From JABDMH01 sp965223025 (GTDB taxonomy: Bacteria > Bacteroidota > Bacteroidia > Chitinophagales > Saprospiraceae), in the NCBI GenBank assembly GCA_965223025.1, contig CBDCVP010000023.1:2046001-2110000 (forward strand): a stretch of 64,000 nucleotides of DNA. The letters are read 5' to 3'. The notes under the pieces were generated by a model, which had not been told where the DNA came from, did not search any database, and saw only the letters and a program-made list of their open reading frames with translations. Positions 19,469 through 27,863 of this stretch are shown in pieces. Each line of letters begins with the position of its first letter. The first letter of the stretch is position 1. The translations under genes and the position numbers were made by a program.

Positions 19469-20065
19469 TTACTGCAATTTTCCCCTAATATTCCAATTAA
19501 TGTTTACAGCTCGATTAGAAAAATCATAGAATGATGTCCACCCCGGATTATCATCACCGAAAATTCCATAAATATCTCCATCGGGATGTCTTGGTCCTGG
19601 ATCACATCCTACGATAGCGAGATTACGATTTCCAGAATCTAGTTCCAAGACCAGCCAAACACCCTCATCAGGAATGTCTACCGACGCGTTAAAGACATGT
19701 TCATTCCAATCATCTTCTGCCACATTTTGCAAGTCAACCTGATACTTGTAGATCTCATCACCCGGCAGCGACCGCCTCGTCGGATCGTCAGCAAGCACTA
19801 AAATCGTTATTGCATCGGGTACTTCATCGATATAATACTCGATGGCGATCATCGTTTTTCCAGTATGCCCAAGCCGTCGAATTTCAGCTGCTGAAAACCG
19901 CGCAGCAGCGTAAGAAATGCCCTGCGAAAAAACTGGAGCCGATTGATTTCGCCCATCGTAGTGAAGCGTATTTGGCAAGGTTGCTACTGTGCTGGGAGTA
20001 TCGTCTTTCTGACAGGCCAACACACCAGTTATTAATATGACTAGAAGTATTATACGCATCCTCAT
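19469..20065 (-). CDS. Putative lipoprotein of unknown function
   Basis: A 198-residue lipoprotein with a signal and lipobox (TGVLAC, Cys at residue 18). The mature part has a beta-rich composition with VWLVLELDSGNRNLAIVGCDPG and a C-terminus WNIRGKLQ. It resembles carbohydrate-binding or T9SS-style choice-of-anchor modules, where a similar GGxWV...CDxGP pattern occurs, but that is weak. Orientation and spacing suggest a single gene. No enzymatic motif is visible. Confidence 0.65.
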   Translation of the reverse strand: MRMRIILLVILITGVLACQKDDTPSTVATLPNTLHYDGRNQSAPVFSQGISYAAARFSAAEIRRLGHTGKTMIAIEYYIDEVPDAITILVLADDPTRRSLPGDEIYKYQVDLQNVAEDDWNEHVFNASVDIPDEGVWLVLELDSGNRNLAIVGCDPGPRHPDGDIYGIFGDDNPGWTSFYDFSNRAVNINWNIRGKLQ

Positions 20066-20397
20066 CTATTTCTATTAAGAACAGAAATCCCAACGATATA
20101 AATCGATAAAAAAAACCTAAAATAGTTGCTGTTTGCGTTAATGATTTCTTAAACCATGTTTTGGCATCCATCACCACACCAGAGCCAATGACCATTCGAA
20201 ATCTTTGAGCGTAAATAAGATGCCAAGCTATTGTGTAGTCCGGACACCCAGTGAAGTCCATTCCAACCCTGTTGGCTGCTGATCAGATCGTTTCGGTCCA
20301 ACCGAACATGAGTTCAGATAAAACCCGGTCTCCCCGACTCAGCAGGGAATTACTTCCAAAATCCTCCCTCGATTGGACACATTCCGAAATACGTGTG
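20066..20397. other. Gene-free interval, 332 bp
   Basis: The interval lies upstream of the 19469-20065 lipoprotein gene and downstream of the phosphoesterase gene (both minus strand). It contains an A-rich run near 20106 and short frames on both strands without family signatures. I see no RNA gene and no convincing promoter or terminator. Confidence 0.4.
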
Positions 20398-21273
20398 CTA
20401 ACCACCTTTTCTGATCATCAATTTTCTGCTAACTTCTCTACCAAAGCCGACGACTTCCAATTCACTTTCACTCAGGTAAACTGTGGCAAACGCGTTCTCC
20501 TCTGTATCCACCATACCGCGAAACGTAATAAAGTGAATCCCATCTTTCACACCATACGCCCCAGCATGATTATGGCCATTCATCCATGCCTTCACATTAT
20601 CGTAGCGCACAATTAAATCAAGCACTTCATCGTCATTCCATAAATTATGAGGATCTGGAGGAAAGACGGGAAAATGACACAATAAAATGACCGGGATATT
20701 ATCAACCAGTGCTGCATCTAATTGTTCTCTCATCCAATTCATCTGCTGCTCCCCGATAGCACCATTCCAATTTGGCCTATCTGAATAATGATCGTTGTAC
20801 AATTGCAGACAATATTTATACTGATCGCTGTCCTTAGCATGAGCGTGCAAGGATAGATCATTCCCATCGATAATCAAGAATCTCCAGCCCTTAATGTCCA
20901 GTGAAAAATAAGGTGCAGGCAATCCCATCTTTGCAGGGACCATTGGTTTCAAGTCATCAGCTACTGAATAATCGTGATTACCTAAAACATGGGTATATGG
21001 TAGTGACAATTTCTCCAGAATGGCATGAACGACCTCAAAATTTTCTGCGCCGGTATCAATAAAATCTCCGAGGTGAAAGACGTGTTCTACCCTTTGATTA
21101 TTTAAGGTATCGACACAAGCTCCTAATTTAGTTTTCGATTTTCGATACAGCCTGGCACCTCTGTCATCTTGATCTGCGTACTGGCAGTCTGCAATCACGC
21201 CAAAACTCACTTGACTCATATGTGGCTGGCATGCCAAGGTGGAAACCCATACTGCTACAAAAAACCATCTCAT
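20398..21273 (-). CDS. Calcineurin-like phosphoesterase, ADPRibase-Mn type, lipoprotein
   Basis: A 291-residue metallophosphoesterase with a short lipoprotein signal (STLAC, Cys about residue 15). The five metal motifs are in order: GVIADCQYAD (about 25-34), LGDFIDTG, LGNHD, LCHFP and NGHNHAG. The D-x-Q in the first motif is the form I associate with manganese-dependent ADP-ribose/CDP-alcohol diphosphatases. Likely reaction: hydrolysis of a nucleotide-diphosphate link. The start codon directly abuts the stop of the sterol-desaturase-family gene, so they form an operon. The partner and the extracytoplasmic location hint at lipid or nucleotide-alcohol turnover, which is inference. Confidence 0.85.
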   Translation of the reverse strand: MRWFFVAVWVSTLACQPHMSQVSFGVIADCQYADQDDRGARLYRKSKTKLGACVDTLNNQRVEHVFHLGDFIDTGAENFEVVHAILEKLSLPYTHVLGNHDYSVADDLKPMVPAKMGLPAPYFSLDIKGWRFLIIDGNDLSLHAHAKDSDQYKYCLQLYNDHYSDRPNWNGAIGEQQMNWMREQLDAALVDNIPVILLCHFPVFPPDPHNLWNDDEVLDLIVRYDNVKAWMNGHNHAGAYGVKDGIHFITFRGMVDTEENAFATVYLSESELEVVGFGREVSRKLMIRKGG

Positions 21274-22494
21274 TTAATCTGTGGTTTGAAACTCTAGCCG
21301 AAATTGGCGAAACCAAAGCAATGAAATGATGATCAGTATAAATACACTGAGCAAAACTGGCGTCGAAATCATCTGCTGCACGTAGAGCGTGTAAATAATG
21401 AAGGACAACAAGCACCACCGAACCCATTCTAACCAATATGCCCATGCACGCAATTCAAAAAAACCTCCAACGATTGCGACCGAAATCACAATCAGTGCCG
21501 AAATCTCACCCTGCTGTAACCGGTCAAAATCCCCAATATTAAATAAAAATATACTCGTTCCTGCAAGCACAACCAGGTACTGAAACAAAATGTAATAATT
21601 GAGTCCCAAAGAAATATCTGTATCGAATTTTGTCGCGGTATCTTTCTGTATCGATGACGGTGCGCGATAACCACCCAAGTAATCTGGCAGCCACCCCGGT
21701 TTATTCACCAGCAGCCGCAATCGATCACGCCATTTCATGGGCCTTTTTAAATCATACCACATATCAGCATACCAATCAAAATTTGCCCATATTGGATTCC
21801 AACTAGCAAGGGGTTTTGTGACACCATATATGACTTCCTCTTCTTCCGCCTGGAAGGTGCCAAACCATCGATCCCAAATGATCAAAGTGCCACCGTGGTT
21901 CTTGTCGATGTACTTCGGATTGCGACCATGGTGTACACGATGATGTGATGGAGTATTAAAAACATACTCGAACCAGGCGGGGAGCTTTTCGATGACTTTA
22001 GTGTGAATCCAAAATTGATAAAGGGTTTGAAAAGCACTGATGGACACGAACGAGACCGGATTGAAACCAATCACGGCAAGGGGCAGATAAAACACCATGG
22101 ACACGAATCCCTGAAAACTAGATTGTCGTAGAGCGACCGAGAGATTATATTCTTCACTCTGATGATGAACAATATGTGTACCCCAGAGAAAACTGATTTC
22201 ATGCGCCAATCTATGAAACCAATAGTAAAAAAAATCTATACCTACAAACAAGGCCAACAGTGTTAGCCAATTCTCCTCCACATCGAACAGGCGCCAATGC
22301 TCATAAATAAATATATAGCCCAATACAAGTATGGTCTTGCACAGTACCCCCACGATTTGTTGCGTGATTCCACAACTGATATTGGTCACGGCATCGTTAA
22401 AACGGTAAAGGCTGGATTGCTGAAGGCGTGAAATCAACAATTCCACACCGATCAGAATGAAGAATATCGGAATGGAGAGCACGATATAGTCCAT
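21274..22494 (-). CDS. Fatty acid hydroxylase/sterol desaturase family protein, alkylglycerol monooxygenase-like
   Basis: A 406-residue integral membrane di-iron oxygenase. Eight-histidine motifs are visible: HRLAH (about 93-97), HIVHH (about 107-111) followed by SEEYNLSVALRQS, and HRVHHGRNP (about 186-194) with KNHGGTLIIWDRWFGTF. The HHQSEEYNLS stretch is very like animal alkylglycerol monooxygenase (TMEM195), which cleaves ether lipids. Several hydrophobic helices lie N-terminal and four more at the C-terminus. The gene is divergent from the hydrogenase locus and its stop touches the start of the phosphoesterase gene. Substrate assignment is inference. Confidence 0.85.
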   Translation of the reverse strand: MDYIVLSIPIFFILIGVELLISRLQQSSLYRFNDAVTNISCGITQQIVGVLCKTILVLGYIFIYEHWRLFDVEENWLTLLALFVGIDFFYYWFHRLAHEISFLWGTHIVHHQSEEYNLSVALRQSSFQGFVSMVFYLPLAVIGFNPVSFVSISAFQTLYQFWIHTKVIEKLPAWFEYVFNTPSHHRVHHGRNPKYIDKNHGGTLIIWDRWFGTFQAEEEEVIYGVTKPLASWNPIWANFDWYADMWYDLKRPMKWRDRLRLLVNKPGWLPDYLGGYRAPSSIQKDTATKFDTDISLGLNYYILFQYLVVLAGTSIFLFNIGDFDRLQQGEISALIVISVAIVGGFFELRAWAYWLEWVRWCLLSFIIYTLYVQQMISTPVLLSVFILIIISLLWFRQFRLEFQTTD

Positions 22495-22659
22495 TGACTA
22501 AATGTAGCGCTTTTCTAAAGCCTGGGCAAGCACCCTCATCCACACCAAACAGTAGTAAGGACAGCGTGCCCCACTCCCACTATTCCAGTCTAAAACCAGC
22601 ACTGATAACTACCATTGGTCGCGATGACGAGAATCACTGTCGTTTGCAATCCAGTCACA

Positions 22660-22667
22660 TAAATTTG
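22660..22667 (+). promoter_or_regulatory. Candidate promoter -7 element for the hydrogenase locus
   Basis: TAAATTTG fits the Bacteroidota -7 consensus TAnnTTTG. A TTTG lies upstream at 22643-22646, but the 13-nt spacing is shorter than usual. Transcription from here would start about 27 nt before the ATG at 22701, which supports that start. No other good match is seen upstream of the locus. Confidence 0.35.
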
Positions 22668-22700
22668 GTCGTATGGTATTTAGCAATAAATAGTAGCAAT

Positions 22701-22916
22701 ATGCAATATAAATGGATTTGGTCAATCGTGGTTTTATGCTTGATATTCTTATCCAGTGACCTATATGGGCATCCAGGGCATGGATCCGGAAGTGGTTACG
22801 AGATCACACATTATTTCAATTCACCACTTCATCTTTTCGCACTACTTACGGTGGTCGTTATACTTTTCGTCTATACTTTGAGAAAGATGGGGGGGAGTTG
22901 GTCTAAGAAAAACTAG
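22701..22916 (+). CDS. Small His-containing membrane protein heading the hyp operon
   Basis: A 71-residue protein: signal-like hydrophobic helix (about 6-20), a periplasmic loop with GHPGHGSGSG and HYFNSPLHL, then a second hydrophobic helix (about 38-56) and a basic tail. The longer open frame from 22494 has no coding character before this ATG. The gene ends 5 bp before hypA, so it is part of the hydrogenase operon. The His-rich loop after the signal resembles the start of HupE/UreJ nickel permeases, but the protein is far too short for one. A role in nickel handling is inference from position and histidines. Confidence 0.6.
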   Translation: MQYKWIWSIVVLCLIFLSSDLYGHPGHGSGSGYEITHYFNSPLHLFALLTVVVILFVYTLRKMGGSWSKKN

Positions 22917-22921
22917 GACTT

Positions 22922-23263
22922 GTGCATGAGCTTTCACTTGTCATGAGCATTGTGGACATTGCCAGTGAGCAAACCAACCATCACGATGGAAACAAAGTTG
23001 AGCAAATCGAGTTGGAAGTTGGATCTCTGGCGGGTATAGAAATGGACCTGTTCCTATTTGCATGGGATGCAGCCGTCCAAAGCACTGTGCTGGAGAAAGC
23101 GGAGCGGATCATCCATGAAATACCAGCGGTAGCTCGGTGCCGAGTATGCGCAAATGAGCATGCTACTGAGACTCTTTATGAACCATGTCCCAGCTGTGGA
23201 GCATACCTGACTGAGGTGATACAAGGGCAGGAACTAAGGGTCCGGTCCTTGATCGTCAGTTAG
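22922..23263 (+). CDS. hypA: Hydrogenase maturation nickel metallochaperone HypA
   Basis: A 113-residue HypA. It begins with a GTG codon followed by His-Glu (protein Met-His-Glu), the nickel-binding N-terminus conserved in the family, which fixes the start. The zinc finger has two Cys pairs: CRVC (about 74-77) and CPSCG (about 91-94). HypA delivers nickel with HypB to the hydrogenase large subunit. It is the first of six hyp genes in the order A-B-F-C-D-E. Confidence 0.95.
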   Translation: MHELSLVMSIVDIASEQTNHHDGNKVEQIELEVGSLAGIEMDLFLFAWDAAVQSTVLEKAERIIHEIPAVARCRVCANEHATETLYEPCPSCGAYLTEVIQGQELRVRSLIVS

Positions 23264-23295
23264 ATCTCTATATCTCATCTAAGAAAAATTTAATT

Positions 23296-24138
23296 ATGTG
23301 TAGTACATGTGGCTGTCATTCATCAAACGAAGTGATCATCACCAAGATCGGTGACGAAGAACATCACGAGCATCTCCATGGACACAGTCACGGACACCTG
23401 CTTCCGGCAAATCATGAACATCACCACGAACATGGCCATACCCATGGGCGCTCCCATGACAGTCAGAATAGTCCACCACAAAAAACTGCGATTCAGCTGG
23501 AACAAGACATTCTACAGAAAAACGATCTGCTAGCTGAAAGGAATCGTGGATATTTTGAAGCTAAACAAATCCTAACCCTGAATCTGGTCAGCTCACCTGG
23601 ATCAGGAAAAACCACCTTACTGCAAGCAACCTTGAACGCCTTGAAAGATGAGCTCGATTGCTATGTGATTGAAGGTGACCAGCAGTCTACCAACGACGCG
23701 AACAGAATTGCAGAAACGGAGGTGCCCGTAGTTCAAATTAACACCGGTAAAGGCTGCCATCTCGATGCTAACATGGTACATCGATCTCTGAGGCAGCTAA
23801 ATCCGGGAATTGACTCGATCCTGTTTATAGAAAACGTAGGGAATCTAGTCTGTCCAGCCCTTTTTGATCTTGGTGAAAGGGCCAGAGTGATTGTGATCAG
23901 CGTCACCGAAGGAGACGACAAACCCATGAAGTATCCAGACATGTTCCACACATCGGATCTCTGCTTAATCAACAAAGTTGACTTATTGCCATATGTTTCA
24001 TTTGATGTGGAAAAGATGAAGGATTTGGCTAGACGAGTGAATCCGAATCTGAACTTTATCGAAGTTTCTGCCACCAAAGGTACTGGTATGGAGGACTGGT
24101 TGGCCTGGTTGAAGCAAGCTCGAACCCTTGCACAATGA
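23296..24138 (+). CDS. hypB: Hydrogenase maturation GTPase HypB with His-rich nickel-storage segment
   Basis: A 280-residue HypB. The N-terminus MCSTCGC is the high-affinity nickel CxxCGC motif. Residues 23-54 hold fifteen histidines, a nickel-storage stretch. The GTPase domain starts with the P-loop GSGKT (102-106), and later motifs include VIEGDQQSTNDA, IENVGNLVCP (with the metal Cys), and INKVDLLPYV. HypB hydrolyses GTP to load nickel into apo-hydrogenase with HypA. The stop overlaps the start of hypF by 4 bp, indicating translational coupling. Confidence 0.97.
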   Translation: MCSTCGCHSSNEVIITKIGDEEHHEHLHGHSHGHLLPANHEHHHEHGHTHGRSHDSQNSPPQKTAIQLEQDILQKNDLLAERNRGYFEAKQILTLNLVSSPGSGKTTLLQATLNALKDELDCYVIEGDQQSTNDANRIAETEVPVVQINTGKGCHLDANMVHRSLRQLNPGIDSILFIENVGNLVCPALFDLGERARVIVISVTEGDDKPMKYPDMFHTSDLCLINKVDLLPYVSFDVEKMKDLARRVNPNLNFIEVSATKGTGMEDWLAWLKQARTLAQ

Positions 24139-26450
24139 AAACCTTTCGACTACAACTCAGCGGACAAGTACAGGGCATTGGGTTTCGACCTCATATCTAC
24201 AAGCTTGCCAGACAGTATGGATTGATGGGTTGGGTCAGCAATAAGGTGGATGGTGTACAGATTCTCGTCTCCGGCGAGCAAGAAAAGATCTCAGATTTTT
24301 GGAACAAACTACGCAGCGAACCACCAAGCAGTGCCATCATCAGCCAGACATCGAGCTCATCACTCCCATACCAAGAGTTTAATGCATTTCGAATTCTGGA
24401 TAGTCAGTGCAATGGGAACCCCAACATCATGATCACTCCAGACCTGGGACTGTGCACTGTTTGTCGGCAAGAAATCTGGAAACTTCGAAACCGTCGATAC
24501 CAATATGCCTTCAACACATGTGTAAGGTGTGGTCCCAGGTATAGCATCATCCAAGGTCTGCCATATGATCGTCCAGTGACTGCTATGAAATCGTTTGACC
24601 AATGTGAGCGTTGCGTCAGTGAGTACACCAACCCGGCCAATCGACGGTTTCATGCCCAAACCAATTCTTGCCCGGACTGTCCGATCGAACTCTCTTGGCT
24701 GGACCGTAACGGTCGGCTTTTGTCGGATCATCAAGCAGGTACCATTGACGCAGCAGTGGCAGCTTTGCAGGAGGGTCACATCATCGCCGTGAAGGGAATC
24801 GGTGGGTTTCTTTTATTGGCGGATGCTACCAGCTCTCAGGCCATCCAAACTCTCAGGACAAGGAAACAAAGACCTACCAAGCCATTCGCGCTCCTTTATC
24901 CCAATGTGGAGGCATTGCAGAGAGACGTATATGCTACCCCTCAGGAACTGTCTGCTTGGCAGAGCATGGAGAGCCCAATTGTCCTCTTTAGACTCAGGCC
25001 AGATAAGAGAAAAGGCATTGCCCGGGAGCAGATTGCACCTCATCAGCAGCGACTGGGCATCATGCAACCCTACACACCCCTATTAGAGCTATTGGCCGTG
25101 CATTTTGGGAAGCCACTTATTGCCACCAGCGCCAATATCTCGGGTGCAACCATCGTCTACCAAAATCGTGAAGCGATCAGAGAACTAAGCCAGGTGGCAG
25201 ATTACTTCTTGACCAACAATCGGGACATTGTCACTCCACAAGACGACAGTGTCATTGCCTTCACAGAGACCAAACAAAAAATTGTTTTCAGGCGCTCTAG
25301 AGGACTTGCACCCACTGTCGTTGATCTGGATCTTGAGTGTGCCATCGGCAATGTACTTGCGATGGGTGGTCTACTCAAGAGCACTATTTCTATCCAGCTA
25401 CATAAGCACACATATCTGAGTCAGTACCTCGGAAATACTGAGAGCTATGACAACCTGGTGACCTATAAGAAGGTGCTGCGTCACTTGATGAATATCCTCC
25501 ATTTTCAGCCCGATCTCATCGTCGTTGACAGGCACCCCGATTACCCAACTGCAAAGTTGGGTTTTGAACTTGCTAAGAAGTATGCCGTTCCGCTCGTACA
25601 AATCCAGCATCACCAAGCACATTTTGCTGCGGTACTCGCCGAAAACAGGCTACTGGACTGCGACCATCCCATTCTTGGTGTGATCTGGGACGGCACCGGA
25701 TATGGCGACGATGGCAACATCTGGGGTGGAGAGTTTTTCATTTATCAAGATCGTAAGATCTCAAGATTCGATCATTTTGAATACTATGATCACCTCTTTG
25801 GTGATAAAATGGCTAGAGAACCCAGAATAAGTGCCCTGTCCCTTACTACCCAACTACCGGAAGCCCGTAATTATGTGAGTAAAAAATTTACTAGTGCGGA
25901 GTGGAAAGTGTACCAGAAGATCCTTGCGACCAATGGTCACATCAAAACCTCAAGCGTCGGTCGATTATTTGATGCAGCGGCTTCATTACTTGATATTACA
26001 GACAAACAGTCCTTTGAGGGAGAGGCTGCTATGAGAATGCAAGCGATCGCTGAAAAATGTGTGCACAACGGCTGTATGTCCATCCAACCCTATCGGGTAT
26101 CATCACCCTCTCCCAGACAAATCATACGTGCCATGGTTCTTGATAAAATCAGGGGTACACGAAAAGAAGAAATTGCTCTGAAATTTCATTTGACATTGAG
26201 CAAAATCATTCGATCGATGGCAGAAAAATGTGGGATAGACAGCATTGCCTTCAGTGGAGGAGTCTTTCAAAACACGCTCCTCGTGGACCTCATTAGCGCC
26301 GAACTTGCGAACGACTTTACTACATTCTTTCATAAGCAGCTTTCACCCAATGACGAAAACATCTCTTTTGGACAAGTGGCTGCGGTGATGATGTCCGCGG
26401 AGGATCCGAAGTCAATGAGATCCGGCGGTCTTCATCAAAAAGTAAAATGA
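24135..26450 (+). CDS. hypF: Carbamoyltransferase HypF
   Basis: A 771-residue HypF of normal length. Domains in order: acylphosphatase (GQVQGIGFRPHIYKLA, about 10-25), two zinc-finger pairs (CTVC...CVRC and CERC...CPDC, about 108-180), a YrdC-like nucleotide-binding domain (about 205-395), and a Kae1-like carbamoyltransferase domain with HHQAHFAAVLAE (about 490) and GVIWDGTGYGDDG. It makes the thiocarbamate on HypE, the source of the cyanide ligands of the Ni-Fe site. It overlaps hypB by 4 bp and ends one base before hypC. Confidence 0.97.
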   Translation: MKTFRLQLSGQVQGIGFRPHIYKLARQYGLMGWVSNKVDGVQILVSGEQEKISDFWNKLRSEPPSSAIISQTSSSSLPYQEFNAFRILDSQCNGNPNIMITPDLGLCTVCRQEIWKLRNRRYQYAFNTCVRCGPRYSIIQGLPYDRPVTAMKSFDQCERCVSEYTNPANRRFHAQTNSCPDCPIELSWLDRNGRLLSDHQAGTIDAAVAALQEGHIIAVKGIGGFLLLADATSSQAIQTLRTRKQRPTKPFALLYPNVEALQRDVYATPQELSAWQSMESPIVLFRLRPDKRKGIAREQIAPHQQRLGIMQPYTPLLELLAVHFGKPLIATSANISGATIVYQNREAIRELSQVADYFLTNNRDIVTPQDDSVIAFTETKQKIVFRRSRGLAPTVVDLDLECAIGNVLAMGGLLKSTISIQLHKHTYLSQYLGNTESYDNLVTYKKVLRHLMNILHFQPDLIVVDRHPDYPTAKLGFELAKKYAVPLVQIQHHQAHFAAVLAENRLLDCDHPILGVIWDGTGYGDDGNIWGGEFFIYQDRKISRFDHFEYYDHLFGDKMAREPRISALSLTTQLPEARNYVSKKFTSAEWKVYQKILATNGHIKTSSVGRLFDAAASLLDITDKQSFEGEAAMRMQAIAEKCVHNGCMSIQPYRVSSPSPRQIIRAMVLDKIRGTRKEEIALKFHLTLSKIIRSMAEKCGIDSIAFSGGVFQNTLLVDLISAELANDFTTFFHKQLSPNDENISFGQVAAVMMSAEDPKSMRSGGLHQKVK

Positions 26451-26451
26451 T

Positions 26452-26766
26452 ATGTGTCTTGCTATACCAGGAAAACTCGTTGCTATCAGAGACACCAGAG
26501 ACAGCGTCTTCCGTGTCGGCGATGTAGTTTTCTCTGGCATCCGCCAGGAAGTTAATTTAATGTTGGTACCAGAAGCCAGACAAGGGGACTATGTACTGGT
26601 TCATGTGGGCGTTGCTATTAGCATTGTCGATCCATTGGAGGCGCAAGCTACATTGGATCTTATGAGTACCGCTGATGTGAGCGACCAGCAAAGGAAAAAA
26701 GGGGATGCTGAGGAACTTAATGATTCAGCTAATTCATTTCCGAAATCAAAACCATCTACGACATGA
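26452..26766 (+). CDS. hypC: Hydrogenase assembly chaperone HypC
   Basis: A 104-residue HypC/HupF-family chaperone starting MCLAIPGKLV, where Cys2 binds iron and contacts HypD. The OB-like core covers about residues 1-75. The last 30 residues are a low-complexity polar tail (Lys, Asp, Ser rich) that makes it longer than most HypC proteins. It carries the Fe(CN)2CO unit between HypD and the hydrogenase large subunit. The stop overlaps the start of hypD by 4 bp. Confidence 0.95.
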   Translation: MCLAIPGKLVAIRDTRDSVFRVGDVVFSGIRQEVNLMLVPEARQGDYVLVHVGVAISIVDPLEAQATLDLMSTADVSDQQRKKGDAEELNDSANSFPKSKPSTT

Positions 26767-27860
26767 AATACCTGACTGAATACCGAGATGCGGAGATGGT
26801 CGCTTCACTAGCAAATCAAATTGCTGAAGTGGTAACCCAGTCCTGGAACATTATGGAGATATGTGGAGGACAAACACATAATCTGGTGAAAAACGGCATC
26901 ATCGATATGTTGCCATCCAATATCAATCTGGTACATGGACCCGGTTGTCCCGTTTGTGTCACTCCGTTGCATATGATCGACCATGCTATCCATCTGGTGG
27001 AGCATAAGCAGGTCATACTGTGTTCTTTTGGGGATATGATGAGGGTTCCAGGTTCAAAAAAAAGTTTGTTGGAGGTAAAAGCTTCCGGAGGAGACGTTCG
27101 TGTGGTTTATTCTCCCCTCCAAGCGGTCGCCATCGCGAAGGAAAATCCACAGCGAAAGGTCGTGTTCTTTGCCATTGGCTTTGAGACTACAGCTCCAGCC
27201 AATGCTTTGTCGGTGCTCCAGGCTCAAAAAATGGACTTGGATAATTATTCGATTCTTGCGTCCCATGTTCTTGTACCTCCAGCTCTCGAAGCGATTCTTA
27301 GTGATGCAGACAACATCATCGATGGAGTGCTGGCCGCTGGTCATGTCTGTACCATCATGGGGCATACAGAATATATTCCATTGGCAGGCAAATACCAGGT
27401 ACCCATCGTGGTGACCGGATTCGAACCCATCGATTTGCTCCAGGGCATTCTGATGGCCGTGCAGCAATTAGAAAACGGCACTTTTCATGTAGAGAATCAG
27501 TACGGTAGATTTTCCTCTAAAGACGGAAATCCACATGCTCGGCACGTGGTGAAAAAGGTTTTCGAAATCTGTGATCGAACCTGGCGTGGCATCGGCACTA
27601 TACCCCACAGTGGCTATCAAGTGAGGGCTGACTTTGAAAGATTTGATGCCAACAAACAATTTTCCAAAACGCAGAGTCAGGCTCCCGAATGTTCAGATTG
27701 TGTAGCTGGACAAGTATTAAAAGGGCACATCAAACCTTACGATTGCCCAAGTTTTGGCCAGCAGTGCACACCAGAAAGTCCGCTCGGAGCACCTATGGTA
27801 TCCTCCGAGGGCGCCTGTGCTGCCTACTACCACTTTTCTCACCTTGCCGTAAAGAACTAA
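26763..27860 (+). CDS. hypD: Hydrogenase formation protein HypD
   Basis: A 365-residue HypD, the scaffold on which iron receives CN and CO ligands. Conserved motifs: EICGGQTHN (about 33-41, iron-site Cys), GPGCPVCVTP (about 58-67), GFETTAPAN, and the C-terminal [4Fe-4S] cysteines in ECSDCVAGQ and CPSFGQQC (about 315-345). Length and motif order are normal. It is translationally coupled to hypC by a 4-bp overlap and followed by hypE after 3 bp. Confidence 0.97.
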   Translation: MKYLTEYRDAEMVASLANQIAEVVTQSWNIMEICGGQTHNLVKNGIIDMLPSNINLVHGPGCPVCVTPLHMIDHAIHLVEHKQVILCSFGDMMRVPGSKKSLLEVKASGGDVRVVYSPLQAVAIAKENPQRKVVFFAIGFETTAPANALSVLQAQKMDLDNYSILASHVLVPPALEAILSDADNIIDGVLAAGHVCTIMGHTEYIPLAGKYQVPIVVTGFEPIDLLQGILMAVQQLENGTFHVENQYGRFSSKDGNPHARHVVKKVFEICDRTWRGIGTIPHSGYQVRADFERFDANKQFSKTQSQAPECSDCVAGQVLKGHIKPYDCPSFGQQCTPESPLGAPMVSSEGACAAYYHFSHLAVKN

Positions 27861-27863
27861 CGA

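Noticed and set aside
22494..22700. Longer N-terminus for the small membrane protein before hypA
   Set aside because: The added 69 residues have no coding character, and a candidate promoter element lies inside them at 22660.
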